From positions 248,001 to 312,000 of the forward strand of contig BMWJ01000008.1 of the NCBI GenBank assembly GCA_014651175.1: 64,000 nucleotides of DNA, written 5' to 3'. Of this stretch, positions 55,144-64,000 are shown in pieces. A program made the translations under genes and the position numbers. The stretch is from Streptomyces clavifer (GTDB lineage Bacteria > Actinomycetota > Actinomycetes > Streptomycetales > Streptomycetaceae). Every line of letters begins with the position of its first letter. Position 1 is the stretch's first letter. The notes beneath the pieces were generated by a model. The model was given only the letters and a program-made list of their open reading frames with translations, made no database searches and was not told the origin of the DNA.

Positions 55144-56832
55144 TCAGAAGGTGAAGCCCGGGTTGACGTGCATGCACGCCTTCTCGTTCGCGCCGTTGAG
55201 CGCGCCCGCCGACTCCGGCGTCTTCTCCTCGACGGCCTTGGCCGGGTACGCGCCGTCCTTGCGCCAGTCGGCGCCCACGGCCAGCACGATGCCCGAGACC
55301 GCGGTCGACTTCTGCACCTGGGACACCGGGACACCGAGCGCCTTGGCGACCGCCTGGGCGTCGCCCTCCAGGTCCGCGCTGGGGTAGAGGACGCCGGTCC
55401 GGCCGGCCGGATCGACGTTCTGTGAGTCGATCGACGCCTTGGCGAAGCCCGCGTCGGTGAGCAGGTCCCTGACCGCTCCCGCGCGGCCCCGTGCCGGACC
55501 GAGACCGTCCGTGCTGGTCGCGTTGCGCACACTGACCGGGATCTCGGCGACGGGCGCGGCGATGTCCGTGGTGACGGGTGTCTTGCGCTTGGACGCCTTG
55601 CCGTCCAGCGGGATGTCCTCACGGACCATCCGGAACACCTGCTCGGCCTCGCCGGGCTTGGGGAACACCCGCCCGCTGAGATTGCCCGTCCCGTAGACGT
55701 TCGGCATCGTCGTCATCGTGATGCGGTCGGTCGGGACCCTCTTCAGCTCCTCCGCCAGGTCGTACAGCTTCTTGACCGTGTCCAGGCCCTTGTCGACCGT
55801 CAGCGCGCTGGTGGCCGCCTCCGCGAGGCCCATCAGCTTCCCGGGATCGGTGAGCTTGGTGCCCTTGCGCAGCTCGCGCACCATCGAGTTCAGGTACTGG
55901 TGCTGGGCCTTCGCGCGTCCGAGGTCGGTGTTGTCCTCGAAGCCGTACCGGGTACGCAGCCACTGCAGGGCCTGCTCACCCTTGATGGCGGTGGTGCCTT
56001 CCTCCAGCTTCAGCCCGGAGCCCTTGCCGTCGCCGGTGTGCGAGTACACATTGGCGTCCACACAGACCGGAACGCCTCCGACGGCGTCGGCCATGGAGAC
56101 CACGCCCGCGAAGTCGATCATCATGAAGTGGTCGATGGTGATGCCGGTCAGCTCGTACCAGGCGGCCACCGTGCATCCGGGGCCGCCGCGGCCGAGACTC
56201 TCGTTCGTCTGGACGGGCAGTGTGCCCGCCCGGTACACCTCGCCCGAGTCCGGGTCGGTGCACTTCGGCATCTTCAGCATGGTGTCACGCGGCATGCTCA
56301 CGACCGAGATGTTGCTGCGGTCCGCGGAGAGGTGCAGCAGCATCTGCACATCGGCGAGCGGTGTGCCCCCGAAGGTCTCCTTGGCGCCGCCGAGCTTCTG
56401 GTTCGCCTTCGAGTCGCGGGCGTCGGAGCCGATGATCAGGATGTTCAGCGGGGTCTGCCCGGCGGCGTTGGCCTTGTGATCGGCCATCTGCTTGTCGCCG
56501 AGGGTCAGATCCTCTTTCCTGATGTTGCCGTTGAGGTGCTTGTAGTAGAAGTAACCGGCGCCGCCGGTGCCGAGTATCAGCAGGGCGAGGACGGACGCGA
56601 CCCAGCGCAGCACGCGTCGCTTGCCCCCTCTGGCGTCGCGTCGGTCACGGCGGTTCGGCCCGCCGTGACCTTGTCCGCCCTCCGGCGGCGCGGACCGTTC
56701 GCGCTGTCCGTGGCTCTTCCTCGCGGCACTGCCGCCCGAGGCGTCGCGCCCACTGCCGTGGGCGCCGTCCTCCGGCCCGCCGTGCCGGACGCGCGACCGC
56801 GCCCCCTCCCCACGCATGCTGCTCCGTCCCAC
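55144..56832 (-). CDS. LCP family glycopolymer ligase 3 with LytR_C domain
   Basis: 562-aa protein. GTG 56832 is uncertain; an ATG six codons later is as plausible. A basic, Gly/Arg-rich tail precedes a helix (about residues 75-97). The LCP core begins at LNILIIGSDARDSKANQKLG. LADVQMLLHLSADRS, VVSMPRDTMLKMP, the altered QTNESLGRGGPGCTVAAWY, HFMMIDFAGVVSMADAVGGV and LQWLRTRYGFEDNTDLGRAK follow. The third block departs from the KLNAAYA pattern of LCP1/2. A LytR_C domain (about 430-510; IPVSVRNATSTDGLGP) comes next. Confidence 0.92.
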   Translation of the reverse strand: MGRSSMRGEGARSRVRHGGPEDGAHGSGRDASGGSAARKSHGQRERSAPPEGGQGHGGPNRRDRRDARGGKRRVLRWVASVLALLILGTGGAGYFYYKHLNGNIRKEDLTLGDKQMADHKANAAGQTPLNILIIGSDARDSKANQKLGGAKETFGGTPLADVQMLLHLSADRSNISVVSMPRDTMLKMPKCTDPDSGEVYRAGTLPVQTNESLGRGGPGCTVAAWYELTGITIDHFMMIDFAGVVSMADAVGGVPVCVDANVYSHTGDGKGSGLKLEEGTTAIKGEQALQWLRTRYGFEDNTDLGRAKAQHQYLNSMVRELRKGTKLTDPGKLMGLAEAATSALTVDKGLDTVKKLYDLAEELKRVPTDRITMTTMPNVYGTGNLSGRVFPKPGEAEQVFRMVREDIPLDGKASKRKTPVTTDIAAPVAEIPVSVRNATSTDGLGPARGRAGAVRDLLTDAGFAKASIDSQNVDPAGRTGVLYPSADLEGDAQAVAKALGVPVSQVQKSTAVSGIVLAVGADWRKDGAYPAKAVEEKTPESAGALNGANEKACMHVNPGFTF

Positions 56833-56882
56833 CGGGACCCCCCTGCTTGCTCAGAAATTAGCTGGAGCGCGACGACCCGTCG

Positions 56883-58682
56883 TCACTTCGCGCATTCCGC
56901 CTTGTCGGCGCTTGCCTTCGGGATGTCCGGCGCCGTTGCCGGACCGGTGATGGGCACGCCGGCGCCATCGAAGTCGGCTCCCAGGGTCAGCACCATCGCC
57001 TGAAGGCCTTCGGCGTCGGTGGATCCCTGCTTCAGCGCCGTGGCGGGCAGCCCCATCATGTCCGCGAGTGCGCGGGCCTGGTCCGCCTGGTTCGGCGCGT
57101 ACGCCAAGGTGGTCCTGTCGATCTTCGCCGGGGCGTTCGCCTTGTTCGTGGACTTCGGCACGCCCTGCTCGTTCTGGAGCCAGGTGACGGTCGCGCCCGC
57201 GGCACCGGCGATGTCGCCGCCGTTGAGCACGTCGACGCGTACGTCGGCCGGGGCCGCCCGGTCGCCCTCGAGCACGGCTTCCTGCTTGCTCTTGGCCGCC
57301 TTCTCCTGCTTCTTCACCTCGGTCAGCGAGGTGTCGGAGCGCATCATCGCGAAGAGCTGCTTCGACTTCGCGGGATCCACCACCACGGTGATGGGCTCCG
57401 GCTCGGCCGGGTTGTCGACCACCGGCATCGTGACGAAGCTGATGTTCTTCGTGTCGATCTTGCCGAGCTCCTTGGCGAGCGAGGTCAGCTTGTTGATCGA
57501 CCCGATGCCGGAGTCGACGGTGAGCGCCTTGGTCGCCGCGTCCGCCAGCTTGAAGAGCTTGGACGGGTTGGTCAGGGTGTCGTCGGACTTCATCTGCCGG
57601 ATCATCGAGCCGATGAACTGCTGCTGGATCTTGATCCGGTCCAGGTCGCTCTTGTTCCCGAAGCTGTGCCGGGTACGGACGAACGCCAGCGCGTCCTCGC
57701 CCTGGATGGTGGACTCGCCCGCGGGCAGGTCGAGGTGGGAGTCGGGGTCCTTCACCGGCCTGGCCAGACAGACCTTGACCCCGCCCACGGCGGTGGAGAG
57801 CGTCTTGACCGCGTTGAAGTCGACCATCATGAAGTGGTCGACCGACAGCCCGGTGACCTGCTTCACCGTACGCATCGTGCAGCCGGGGTCGCGGCCCTCC
57901 TGGCCGAGGCTGATGTTGAAGCGGACGTTCTGCGAGCCGGGTATGACCTTCTCCGACCCGTCCGGCTGCTTCGTGGTGCAGTCGGGGATCTCCGTCATCA
58001 GGTCCCGGGGGATGCTCATCGCCGTCGCGTTGGTGCGGTCCTCGGAGACGTGGAAGAGGATGTTGGTGTCGGCGTGGCCGGCACTCCCCTTGTCGCCGTA
58101 GCCCTCGTTGCCCGCGCCGGTGCGTTTGTCCGTGCCGATGATCAGGATGTTCAGCGGGCCGTCGCCGGCGACGCTCTTGCTGCCCGCGTCACCGACGTCG
58201 ATGGTGTCCAGATTGCCGTTGAACTTCTGGTAGAGGGCGTAGGCCCCCGTCGACCCGGCGACGATCACGAAGGCCAGGACTCCGCCGGTCCACAGCAGGG
58301 CCTTCTTCCGCCGCTGCTTCGGGGACCTGCGCGTACGGCGTGCGGCGGCGACCCGGTGCTCCTGGGTCCGGCCGTCCCGCGCCTGGCGGCCCCTGCGCGG
58401 CCCGGGCACCTCGCGGCGCGGGCCCTCGGAGTCGGGGCCCGCGCGGTGGGAGTCGGGGTCCGCGCGGTTGGGCGCACCCCGGCGTCCCGAACCATCGCGG
58501 GGAGCGCCGGAACGGGATTCACGCCCGCTGCCTGAGTTGTGACGGTTTGCCGCGCGAGAAGCCCCGGACGACTCTCTTCCGGAGTGGTTCAGTCGCAATT
58601 CGTAATTGCCGGTCTGCGGGTTGAGCACCCACTGGTCGGCGGGATCGATATCGTCCGCCCGTCCACGGCTATGCGCGTCCAC
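56883..58682 (-). CDS. LCP family glycopolymer ligase 4 with LytR_C domain
   Basis: 599-aa protein, the largest of the five. GTG 58682 begins an N-terminal motif I recall from streptomycete LCP proteins (DPADQWVLNPQTGNYELRL). A basic disordered tail leads to a helix (about residues 127-150). The LCP core starts at LNILIIGTDKRTG. AMSIPRDLMTEIPDC, FNISLGQEGRDPGCTMRTVK, HFMMVDFNAVKTLSTAVGGV and LAFVRTRHSFGNKSDLDRIK follow. LytR_C is at about 470-560 (RVDVLNGGDIAGAAGATV). It is 50 bp upstream of LCP3 on the same strand, so they may be co-transcribed. Confidence 0.92.
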   Translation of the reverse strand: MDAHSRGRADDIDPADQWVLNPQTGNYELRLNHSGRESSGASRAANRHNSGSGRESRSGAPRDGSGRRGAPNRADPDSHRAGPDSEGPRREVPGPRRGRQARDGRTQEHRVAAARRTRRSPKQRRKKALLWTGGVLAFVIVAGSTGAYALYQKFNGNLDTIDVGDAGSKSVAGDGPLNILIIGTDKRTGAGNEGYGDKGSAGHADTNILFHVSEDRTNATAMSIPRDLMTEIPDCTTKQPDGSEKVIPGSQNVRFNISLGQEGRDPGCTMRTVKQVTGLSVDHFMMVDFNAVKTLSTAVGGVKVCLARPVKDPDSHLDLPAGESTIQGEDALAFVRTRHSFGNKSDLDRIKIQQQFIGSMIRQMKSDDTLTNPSKLFKLADAATKALTVDSGIGSINKLTSLAKELGKIDTKNISFVTMPVVDNPAEPEPITVVVDPAKSKQLFAMMRSDTSLTEVKKQEKAAKSKQEAVLEGDRAAPADVRVDVLNGGDIAGAAGATVTWLQNEQGVPKSTNKANAPAKIDRTTLAYAPNQADQARALADMMGLPATALKQGSTDAEGLQAMVLTLGADFDGAGVPITGPATAPDIPKASADKAECAK

Positions 58683-58905
58683 GGTTGCCTGAATCCTCCG
58701 TCGGTGCCCCGCGAGGCGCCTCCCCCGGCAGGGCGCTCGGTCTTTCGCTCCAGCAGTGCGCGGCACGAGGTCCGCGAGCGCCGGATCGCGTCACACTATC
58801 CGGCCGAATCGGCCATGGGTGACGCGCGTGACATATTCCACGCCCCTTACAACCGGGCATTCTGCATATTCTGCTCCGATTGGCGCCCATCACTTGGGAA
58901 TTGCT

Positions 58906-60465
58906 TTACGCATCGCACAGGTCGGCCGCCGCATTCGATCCCGAATAGGTCGGGGCAGGGGTGGGGCTCTTGCTCGAATCGCCGGGTTCTTGACCGGAGG
59001 AATCCTTGTCGGAGCTGTGACCCCGCTGTGAATCCTCGCCATTGATTTCGTCGGCGGGGGCCACGGCCACGGGCTCGTCCTTGCGCAACCGCTCGAACAA
59101 CTGGTCCGCGTCCGGCTGGATGAGCTCGTCCCTGTTCGGGTTCGCGTGGTACGGCTGCCGGGGCACGGTCAGGAACTGCACCTGCTCCGTCGGCACGTTC
59201 CGCATCCCGCGCACCAGGTCGTACAGGTCCCTGAGGGAGTCCAGGCCCGGATCCGTGGTGAGGGACTTGGTCGCCGCGTCCAGGACCGGGTAGAGCCGCG
59301 TCGGGTTGAGCAGGACGCCGTTGCTCTGCATCTTGTTGACGAGGGCCCCCAGGAACTTCTGCTGGCGGTCCATCCGCTCGGTGTCGCTGCCGTTGCCGAT
59401 CGACTTGCGGGCGCGTACGTACCCCAGGGCCTCCTCGCCGTCCAGCGTCTGGCGCCCCGCGGGGAGCTCGAGGTGGGCGTCGTCGTCGTCGACCGGCTCC
59501 TTGAGGCAGACCTCGACGCCGTCCACGGCGTCGACCATGTCCTTGAATCCGTTGAAGTCGATGACCATGTGGTGGTCGACGCGAACGCCCGTCATCTTCT
59601 CCACGGTCCGGATCGTGCAGGCCGTGCCTCCGAGCTCGAAGGCCCAGTTGAACTGGGCGAACTGCTTCTTCGTGGCCTTTCCGTCCCCCGTGTGGCAGCT
59701 GGGGATCTCGGCCATCAGGTCGCGCGGGATCGACACCGCGGTCGCGCTCCTGCGGTCCGCCGCGAGGTGCAGCAGGATCGTGGTGTCCGAGCGCTGACTG
59801 CCGCCGTCGTCCCGTCCGTACTTGCTGTTGTCGCCGGACCGGGTGTCGGAACCGATCAGCAGGATGTTCTGTGCGTTCTGCGCGATCGGCGTCGGACGCT
59901 CCTGCTCGTACGCCTTGAGTTCGGCCGCGGCGCTCGTATCCGTCGTGATGTTGCCGTCGAGCTTCTTGTACAGCCACCAGCCGACCCCCGCGGCGACCAG
60001 CACCAGGAACGAGGCGGCGAGGGCGGTCCAGCGGAGCCAGTGGCGTCTGCGCCCGGGGGTGCCGCCCTCCGGACGGGCGGCCCAGGTCTCGAATCCGGGG
60101 CCGTCCTTGCCGCTGCCGTCCTTGCCGTCGCCGTCGTGGCTCCCGCCGTCGTCGACGGCCTTAGGGGCGTCGTCGCTCTCGTCGCCTGCGGCCTCACGGG
60201 TGTCGTCGCTCTCGTCCCCGCCGCCCTCGCGGGCGTCGTGGCTCCGGTCCTCGTCGCCCCCGCCGCCGTCGTGGCTCTCGCCCCTGCCGTCGGCGCTCTC
60301 GTCCCCGGCGGTGAGGGAGCCGTCCTGCGGAGCCTGATCGGACTCCTCCGGCGGGGTGGCTCCGGAATCGTCCCGCGACCCGTCCTTCGCCTCGCCCCCG
60401 GCCGGGTGGTCGGGGCGGTCCGGGTCGACCGGGGGGCCGGCGCTGTCGCTCACGTCTGCGTCCAT
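58906..60465 (-). CDS. LCP family glycopolymer ligase 5 with a long acidic N-terminal tail
   Basis: 519-aa protein. ATG 60465 abuts an AAGG, so a GTG 12 bp later is an alternative. About 125 N-terminal residues are Asp/Glu/Gly-rich (GESHDGGGGDEDRSHDAREG), unlike the basic tails of its neighbours. The helix is at about 145-166, then the LCP core from NILLIGSDTRSGDNSKYGRD. AVSIPRDLMAEIPSC, FNWAFELGGTACTIRTVEKM, HHMVIDFNGFKDMVDAVDGV and LGYVRARKSIGNGSDTERMD complete it. No LytR_C, but a Ser/Asp-rich tail ends ADLCDA. Same strand as LCP4, 223 bp upstream. Confidence 0.92.
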   Translation of the reverse strand: MDADVSDSAGPPVDPDRPDHPAGGEAKDGSRDDSGATPPEESDQAPQDGSLTAGDESADGRGESHDGGGGDEDRSHDAREGGGDESDDTREAAGDESDDAPKAVDDGGSHDGDGKDGSGKDGPGFETWAARPEGGTPGRRRHWLRWTALAASFLVLVAAGVGWWLYKKLDGNITTDTSAAAELKAYEQERPTPIAQNAQNILLIGSDTRSGDNSKYGRDDGGSQRSDTTILLHLAADRRSATAVSIPRDLMAEIPSCHTGDGKATKKQFAQFNWAFELGGTACTIRTVEKMTGVRVDHHMVIDFNGFKDMVDAVDGVEVCLKEPVDDDDAHLELPAGRQTLDGEEALGYVRARKSIGNGSDTERMDRQQKFLGALVNKMQSNGVLLNPTRLYPVLDAATKSLTTDPGLDSLRDLYDLVRGMRNVPTEQVQFLTVPRQPYHANPNRDELIQPDADQLFERLRKDEPVAVAPADEINGEDSQRGHSSDKDSSGQEPGDSSKSPTPAPTYSGSNAAADLCDA

Positions 60466-60641
60466 CCTTCGTGTTCGGCGGCGCGATGGGCCGCCGGTCG
60501 CAGAAGTAGACGGCTGAACCTCACGCTTGGTTGTGCATTCAGGCAGAGTGGTCCCTACCGCCCGATCATGTACCGCTGCCGAGGCTCAGCCCCGAGGGCT
60601 CGGCCCGCCGTGGGCCGGACGAGTGGACCTCAGGGCGCTTG

Positions 60642-61394
60642 TCATACCGCGGTGTTGGTGACCCGCTCGCTCTCGACGCGCTTCGCCAGGCCGTCCTCGT
60701 CCAGCCGGTCCTGATGGCGGCACAGGACCACCGACCCCCCGGCCGCCAGCGGTGCGAAGAGTCCGGCGGAGAGGCCTTCCCAGGTGTCGTACGTACGTCC
60801 CGTGAGCAGCCTCGACCCCGGGGCCAGCCCCAGTGCCGCCGCGTCCTCGCGGGCGCGTGCGACCAGCTGGTCCGCCGTCAGCCCGACGCCGGCCACGGCG
60901 AGCGCGGGGGCCGACGGATCCACCGGCGCGTACGGCGCGAAGCGGTCGCCCTGGCCGGGCACCTCCACCGCGTAGTCGGCGAACCCCTCGGGCGGCTGCG
61001 GGAAACGGCCGCCCAGTGGGCGCAGGGCCAGGGCCACCCGCTCGCCGCGGCAGGCGCGCGCCCGGTCCAGGGAGTCCGGCCCGGTGACCACCAGATCGGC
61101 GGAGGCGGGGTCGCCCTGCACATCGGCGACGACACCGACCGAGGAGCAGGCGAGCAGCCAGACCGCGGACTGCCAGTGCGCGGGCAGCAGCAGGGCGAGC
61201 CGGTCGCCCGGCTCCGCGGCCAGGTCGCCCTGCAGCAGATTGGCGGTCTTGGCCACCCAATTGGCGAAGGTGGCCACCGACAGTTCGACGCGCTCTCCGG
61301 TTGCGTCGTCGTAGAAGGTGACGAGTGGGCGGGCCGGGTCCGCGGCGAGCGCGGATCGCAGCAGGTCGGCGGGGGTGCGATCGCTGGCGTTCAT
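60642..61394 (-). CDS. TIGR03089-type protein (AMP-binding enzyme-like fragment)
   Basis: 250-aa actinobacterial protein resembling the N-terminal part of acyl-CoA synthetases but much shorter than those (about 500 aa). Visible features are ARPLVTFYDDATGERVELSV, then LLQGDLAAEPGDRLALLLPA and GVGLTADQLVARAREDAAAL. The adenylation Thr/Ser/Gly-rich loop and later core motifs are absent, so it is unlikely to activate acids. This short form is conserved as its own group, as I recall, so it is not called a pseudogene. It lies between the LCP and amidase genes. Confidence 0.8.
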   Translation of the reverse strand: MNASDRTPADLLRSALAADPARPLVTFYDDATGERVELSVATFANWVAKTANLLQGDLAAEPGDRLALLLPAHWQSAVWLLACSSVGVVADVQGDPASADLVVTGPDSLDRARACRGERVALALRPLGGRFPQPPEGFADYAVEVPGQGDRFAPYAPVDPSAPALAVAGVGLTADQLVARAREDAAALGLAPGSRLLTGRTYDTWEGLSAGLFAPLAAGGSVVLCRHQDRLDEDGLAKRVESERVTNTAV

Positions 61395-61534
61395 CCGCGC
61401 AAGGGTACGCGCCGGGTGCGGGCGGGGCGGGGCGTGAGGGGCGCGGTGTCCACCGGTTCGGCAGACGGTGCGTCAAGTGGGGTCAGCCACCCTCCAGTAG
61501 CCGGGAATGGCATGATCTGTCCAGGATTTCCTGT

Positions 61535-62986
61535 ATGCATGCACTTCTTGCAACCTCGATCGGCGTCACCTGCGCGGCGGCACTCACCCTCCCGCTCGCC
61601 GCGCCTGCGCCCGCCGCCCCCGTGCCTGCCCCGGGCGCCCACGCGCCCGCGGCCTCGGCTGCCGAACCGTCCGGTTCCACGCAGTCCCTGCCCCTGCGGC
61701 CGCTCACCGAAGCGTCCCCCCGGGCCACCGAATCCGTGTCCCCCCTCGCACGAGGGCTGCGGCAGCGCGACGCGCACCGCTTCTCCCTCGTCGGCGTGGT
61801 CTGGGACGACGCCGACGCCGAACTGCACGGCACCGTCCAGGTCCGGGCCCGTGCGACCGGCACCGGACGGTGGTCCGGCTGGCAGGACCTCGAGACGCAC
61901 AACACCGACCACGCCGCCGACGCCGGCAGTGCCGAGCGCACGTCGGGCAGGGTCCGCGGCTCCACCGCCCCGCTCTGGGTCGGTGACTCGGACGGCGTGG
62001 AGGTACGCGTGCGGTCCGGGGACTCCGGACCGCAGAACCGTGCCGGAGGCACCGCACCCCTGCCCGAGGGCCTTCGGGTGGAGCTCGTCGACCCGGGTGA
62101 CGACCCGCAGCAGCCGCCGACCGCCGGCGACCCGGTCACGGTCACCCCGACCACCGGCACTCCCGCCACCGGCACTCCCGCCGTGGGCACGCCGGCCACG
62201 GTCACCCCCGTCACCTCCCCCCAGCCGGGCGCGCTCCCCGAAGCCGCGGGCCTCAGCCTGGCCGCGGCCGAGAGCTCCGCGGTCAACGCCGACCTCGCCC
62301 CGCTCGGAGCCACCGAGATCCCCGCCCTGAGCAAGGCCGAGTCGGAGGAGCAGGCGGTCGTCGCGGCGGGCGCCAAGCCGTTCGTGGGGCCCCGCCCGCG
62401 CATCGTCACGCGCAAGGGCTGGGGCGCCGACGAGAGCATCAGGGAGCGCGCCTTCGCGTACACCACGACCGTCAAGGCGGCCTTCATCCACCACAGCGCC
62501 ACGGGCAACAACTACACCTGCTCCCAGGCGCCCTCCGTCCTGCGCAGCATCTACCGCTACCACGTCAAGAGCAGCGGATGGCGCGACTTCGGCTACAACT
62601 TCGCCGTCGACAAGTGCGGAAACATCTACGAAGGCCGCGCGGGGGGCGTGACCAAGCCGGTCCTCGGCGCCCACACGCTCGGCTTCAACTCCAAGAGCAT
62701 GGGCATCGCCGTCCTCGGGACCTACAGCGCGAAGAACCCGCCGGCCGCCGCGGTGACCGCGATCGCCAAGCTCACGGCCTGGAAGCTCGGTCTGTTCGGC
62801 CGCAACCCCAAGAGCAAGGTCACGCTCGTCTCCGGCGGCAGCGGCAAGTACAAGAAGGGCGCCAACGTCAAGCTCAACGTCATCTCCGGTCATCGCGACG
62901 GTTTCGCAACCGAATGCCCCGGAAGCCGTCTCTACAAGAAGCTGGGCACGGCCCGGACCAGCTCGGCCCGGCTGCAGGGCCGCTGA
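61535..62986 (+). CDS. Secreted peptidoglycan recognition protein / N-acetylmuramoyl-L-alanine amidase (amidase_2)
   Basis: 483-aa exported zinc amidase that cuts the bond between muramic acid and the stem peptide. ATG 61535 has AGGA 8 nt upstream. A signal peptide (about residues 1-30, ending near APAAPVPAPGAHA) is followed by a bacterial PGRP-associated region with RFSLVGVVWDDADAELHG. A Thr/Pro-rich linker (TPTTGTPATGTPAVGTPAT) and the PGRP domain from about residue 290 follow. Zinc ligands should be His319 or His320 (FIHHSAT), His453 (SGHRDG) and Cys461 (TECPGS). Its place beside LCP genes fits cell wall remodelling. Confidence 0.93.
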   Translation: MHALLATSIGVTCAAALTLPLAAPAPAAPVPAPGAHAPAASAAEPSGSTQSLPLRPLTEASPRATESVSPLARGLRQRDAHRFSLVGVVWDDADAELHGTVQVRARATGTGRWSGWQDLETHNTDHAADAGSAERTSGRVRGSTAPLWVGDSDGVEVRVRSGDSGPQNRAGGTAPLPEGLRVELVDPGDDPQQPPTAGDPVTVTPTTGTPATGTPAVGTPATVTPVTSPQPGALPEAAGLSLAAAESSAVNADLAPLGATEIPALSKAESEEQAVVAAGAKPFVGPRPRIVTRKGWGADESIRERAFAYTTTVKAAFIHHSATGNNYTCSQAPSVLRSIYRYHVKSSGWRDFGYNFAVDKCGNIYEGRAGGVTKPVLGAHTLGFNSKSMGIAVLGTYSAKNPPAAAVTAIAKLTAWKLGLFGRNPKSKVTLVSGGSGKYKKGANVKLNVISGHRDGFATECPGSRLYKKLGTARTSSARLQGR

Positions 62987-63065
62987 CCGGGAGGGCCCGC
63001 GACGGTCTGCATACACTGGCCAGCCGATACGAGGCCCGGCCCCATCAGGAAGCAGAGACGGCGCT

Positions 63066-64000
63066 GTGACAGAGGCAAGAGAAGCGATCCTGCTGGTCGG
63101 TGGCAAGGGCACCCGGCTGCGGCCACTCACGGTGCACACCCCGAAGCCGATGGTTCCGGCCGCGGGCGTCCCGTTCCTCACGCACCAGTTGGCGCGTGCC
63201 CGGGCGGCCGGGGTGGAGCACATCGTGCTCGCCACGTCCTACCTGGCGGAGGTCTTCGAGCCGTACTTCGGCGACGGCTCGTCGCTCGGACTCTCCATCG
63301 AGTACGTCACCGAGCGCGAGCCGCTCGGTACCGGCGGAGCCATTCGCAACGTGGCGTCGCGGCTGGCCTCGGGCCCGGACGAGCCCGTCCTCATCTTCAA
63401 CGGGGACATCCTCACCGGGCTCGACATCCGGGCCCTGGTCGCGTCGCACGCCACGTCCGGGGCGGACGTCTCCCTGCACCTCGCCAGGGTGGAGGACCCG
63501 CGCGCCTTCGGTCTCGTGCCGACGGACGACTCGGGCAGGGTGACGGCCTTCCTGGAGAAGCCGCAGACACCCGAGGAGATAGTCACCGACCAGGTCAACG
63601 CGGGGGCGTACATCTTCCGCCGCTCGGTCATCGACACCATTCCGGCCGGCCGGCCGGTGTCCGTGGAGCGTGAGACGTTCCCCGGCCTGCTCGCCTCCGG
63701 AGCACACCTCCAGGGCATGGTCGACTCCACCTACTGGCTGGACCTCGGCACCCCGCAGGCGTTCGTACGCGGCTCGGCCGACCTGGTCCTGGGCCGCGCC
63801 CCCTCCCCGGCCGTGCCCGGCCGCTGCGGCGACCGGCTCGTCCTGCCCACCGCGTCCGTTGCCGCCGACGCCAAGCTCACCGGCGGCACGGTCATCGGTG
63901 AGGGCGCGCTGATCGGCGAGGGCGCCCGGATCACCGGGTCCACCGTGCTGGCCGGCGCCGTCGTCGAACCGGGTGCCGTGATCAGCGACTCACTGATCGG
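63066..64000 (+). CDS. Nucleotide-sugar pyrophosphorylase, mannose-1-phosphate guanylyltransferase-like, 3' truncated by window
   Basis: 311 residues are visible from GTG 63066, and the frame runs off the right edge. The N-terminal nucleotidyltransferase has ILLVGGKGTRLRPLTVHTPK (signature), EPLGTGGAIRNV, LIFNGDILTGLD and VNAGAYIFRRSVID. From about residue 255 the hexapeptide repeats of a left-handed beta helix begin (GGTVIGEGALIGEGARITGS). This architecture fits GDP-mannose pyrophosphorylases of actinobacteria. G-1-P adenylyl/thymidylyl transferases are similar, so the nucleotide is not certain. It supplies activated sugar for wall mannans or mannosyl lipids. It begins 79 bp after the amidase gene. 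Confidence 0.87.
   Translation, partial: MTEAREAILLVGGKGTRLRPLTVHTPKPMVPAAGVPFLTHQLARARAAGVEHIVLATSYLAEVFEPYFGDGSSLGLSIEYVTEREPLGTGGAIRNVASRLASGPDEPVLIFNGDILTGLDIRALVASHATSGADVSLHLARVEDPRAFGLVPTDDSGRVTAFLEKPQTPEEIVTDQVNAGAYIFRRSVIDTIPAGRPVSVERETFPGLLASGAHLQGMVDSTYWLDLGTPQAFVRGSADLVLGRAPSPAVPGRCGDRLVLPTASVAADAKLTGGTVIGEGALIGEGARITGSTVLAGAVVEPGAVISDSLI

Noticed and set aside
50276-60465. LCP array as recent tandem duplication
   Set aside because: The five proteins differ in length, tail composition, LytR_C content and core blocks, so they are old paralogues.
60642-61394. Truncated acyl-CoA synthetase pseudogene
   Set aside because: The length and ends fit the separate short actinobacterial family, the frame is intact and codon use is normal.

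Overview
The window looks like chromosomal core sequence of a Streptomyces. GC content is very high, coding regions have a strong third-position GC bias, GTG starts and 4-bp ATGA/GTGA overlaps are frequent, and the window carries a tRNA-Leu with a UAA anticodon that I recognise as bldA. It also has five LytR-CpsA-Psr (LCP) proteins and an LC7/Roadblock cassette of actinomycete type. I see no insertion sequences, phage genes, CRISPR arrays or rRNA. From memory, the order cystathionine beta-synthase / hutU / SigB-type sigma factor / purKE / Ugd / LCP / ManC resembles the S. coelicolor SCO3040-SCO3080 region; I could not check this.

Layout: (1) 1-6062, an Opp/Dpp-type ABC transporter operon (two permeases, two ATPases) coupled to a GH2 beta-mannosidase. 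(2) 6310-6396, bldA, then a Bax inhibitor-1-like membrane protein, small hypothetical genes, a thiolase, an SGNH hydrolase and cystathionine beta-synthase up to 13186. (3) 13.5-16.6 kb, a small membrane protein, a mycothiol-dependent-isomerase-like protein, a DsbA-like protein and an RpiR/SIS regulator. (4) 16.8-19.0 kb (minus), three Roadblock/LC7 proteins and one PATAN/DUF4388-like winged-helix protein. (5) 19.2-24.8 kb, histidine utilisation: HutU, an M20 amidohydrolase, HutF and HutI. (6) 24.9-35.3 kb, a surface or exopolysaccharide locus: acyltransferase, GT2, polysaccharide deacetylase, large membrane protein, small membrane protein, GH26-like hydrolase, Wzx-like flippase fusion and DegT aminotransferase. 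(7) 35.4-37.7 kb, a SigB-type sigma factor, an anti-sigma antagonist and an HATPase anti-sigma factor. (8) 37.9-46.5 kb, a POT peptide transporter, a two-component system, GtrA, purK-purE, a dipeptidase, a VOC protein and a CGNR regulator. (9) 46.6-64.0 kb, envelope and lipid genes: Ugd, acyl-CoA dehydrogenase, cis-prenyltransferase, five LCP ligases, thioesterase, GT2, a TIGR03089-type protein, a secreted PGRP amidase and the start of a nucleotide-sugar pyrophosphorylase.

The most striking pattern links regions 2, 4 and 6. I scanned every called gene for TTA leucine codons, which only the bldA tRNA reads efficiently, and found four: two in the Roadblock cassette and two in the polysaccharide locus. 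These are the two accessory-looking loci of the window. They are therefore predicted to be translated only when mature bldA tRNA is available, that is late in development. The rest of the window is TTA-free.

Convergent gene pairs are often separated by long, nearly perfect hairpins (for example at 37880-37922, 50219-50258 and 55091-55134). Several divergent promoter regions carry palindromes that look like operators.
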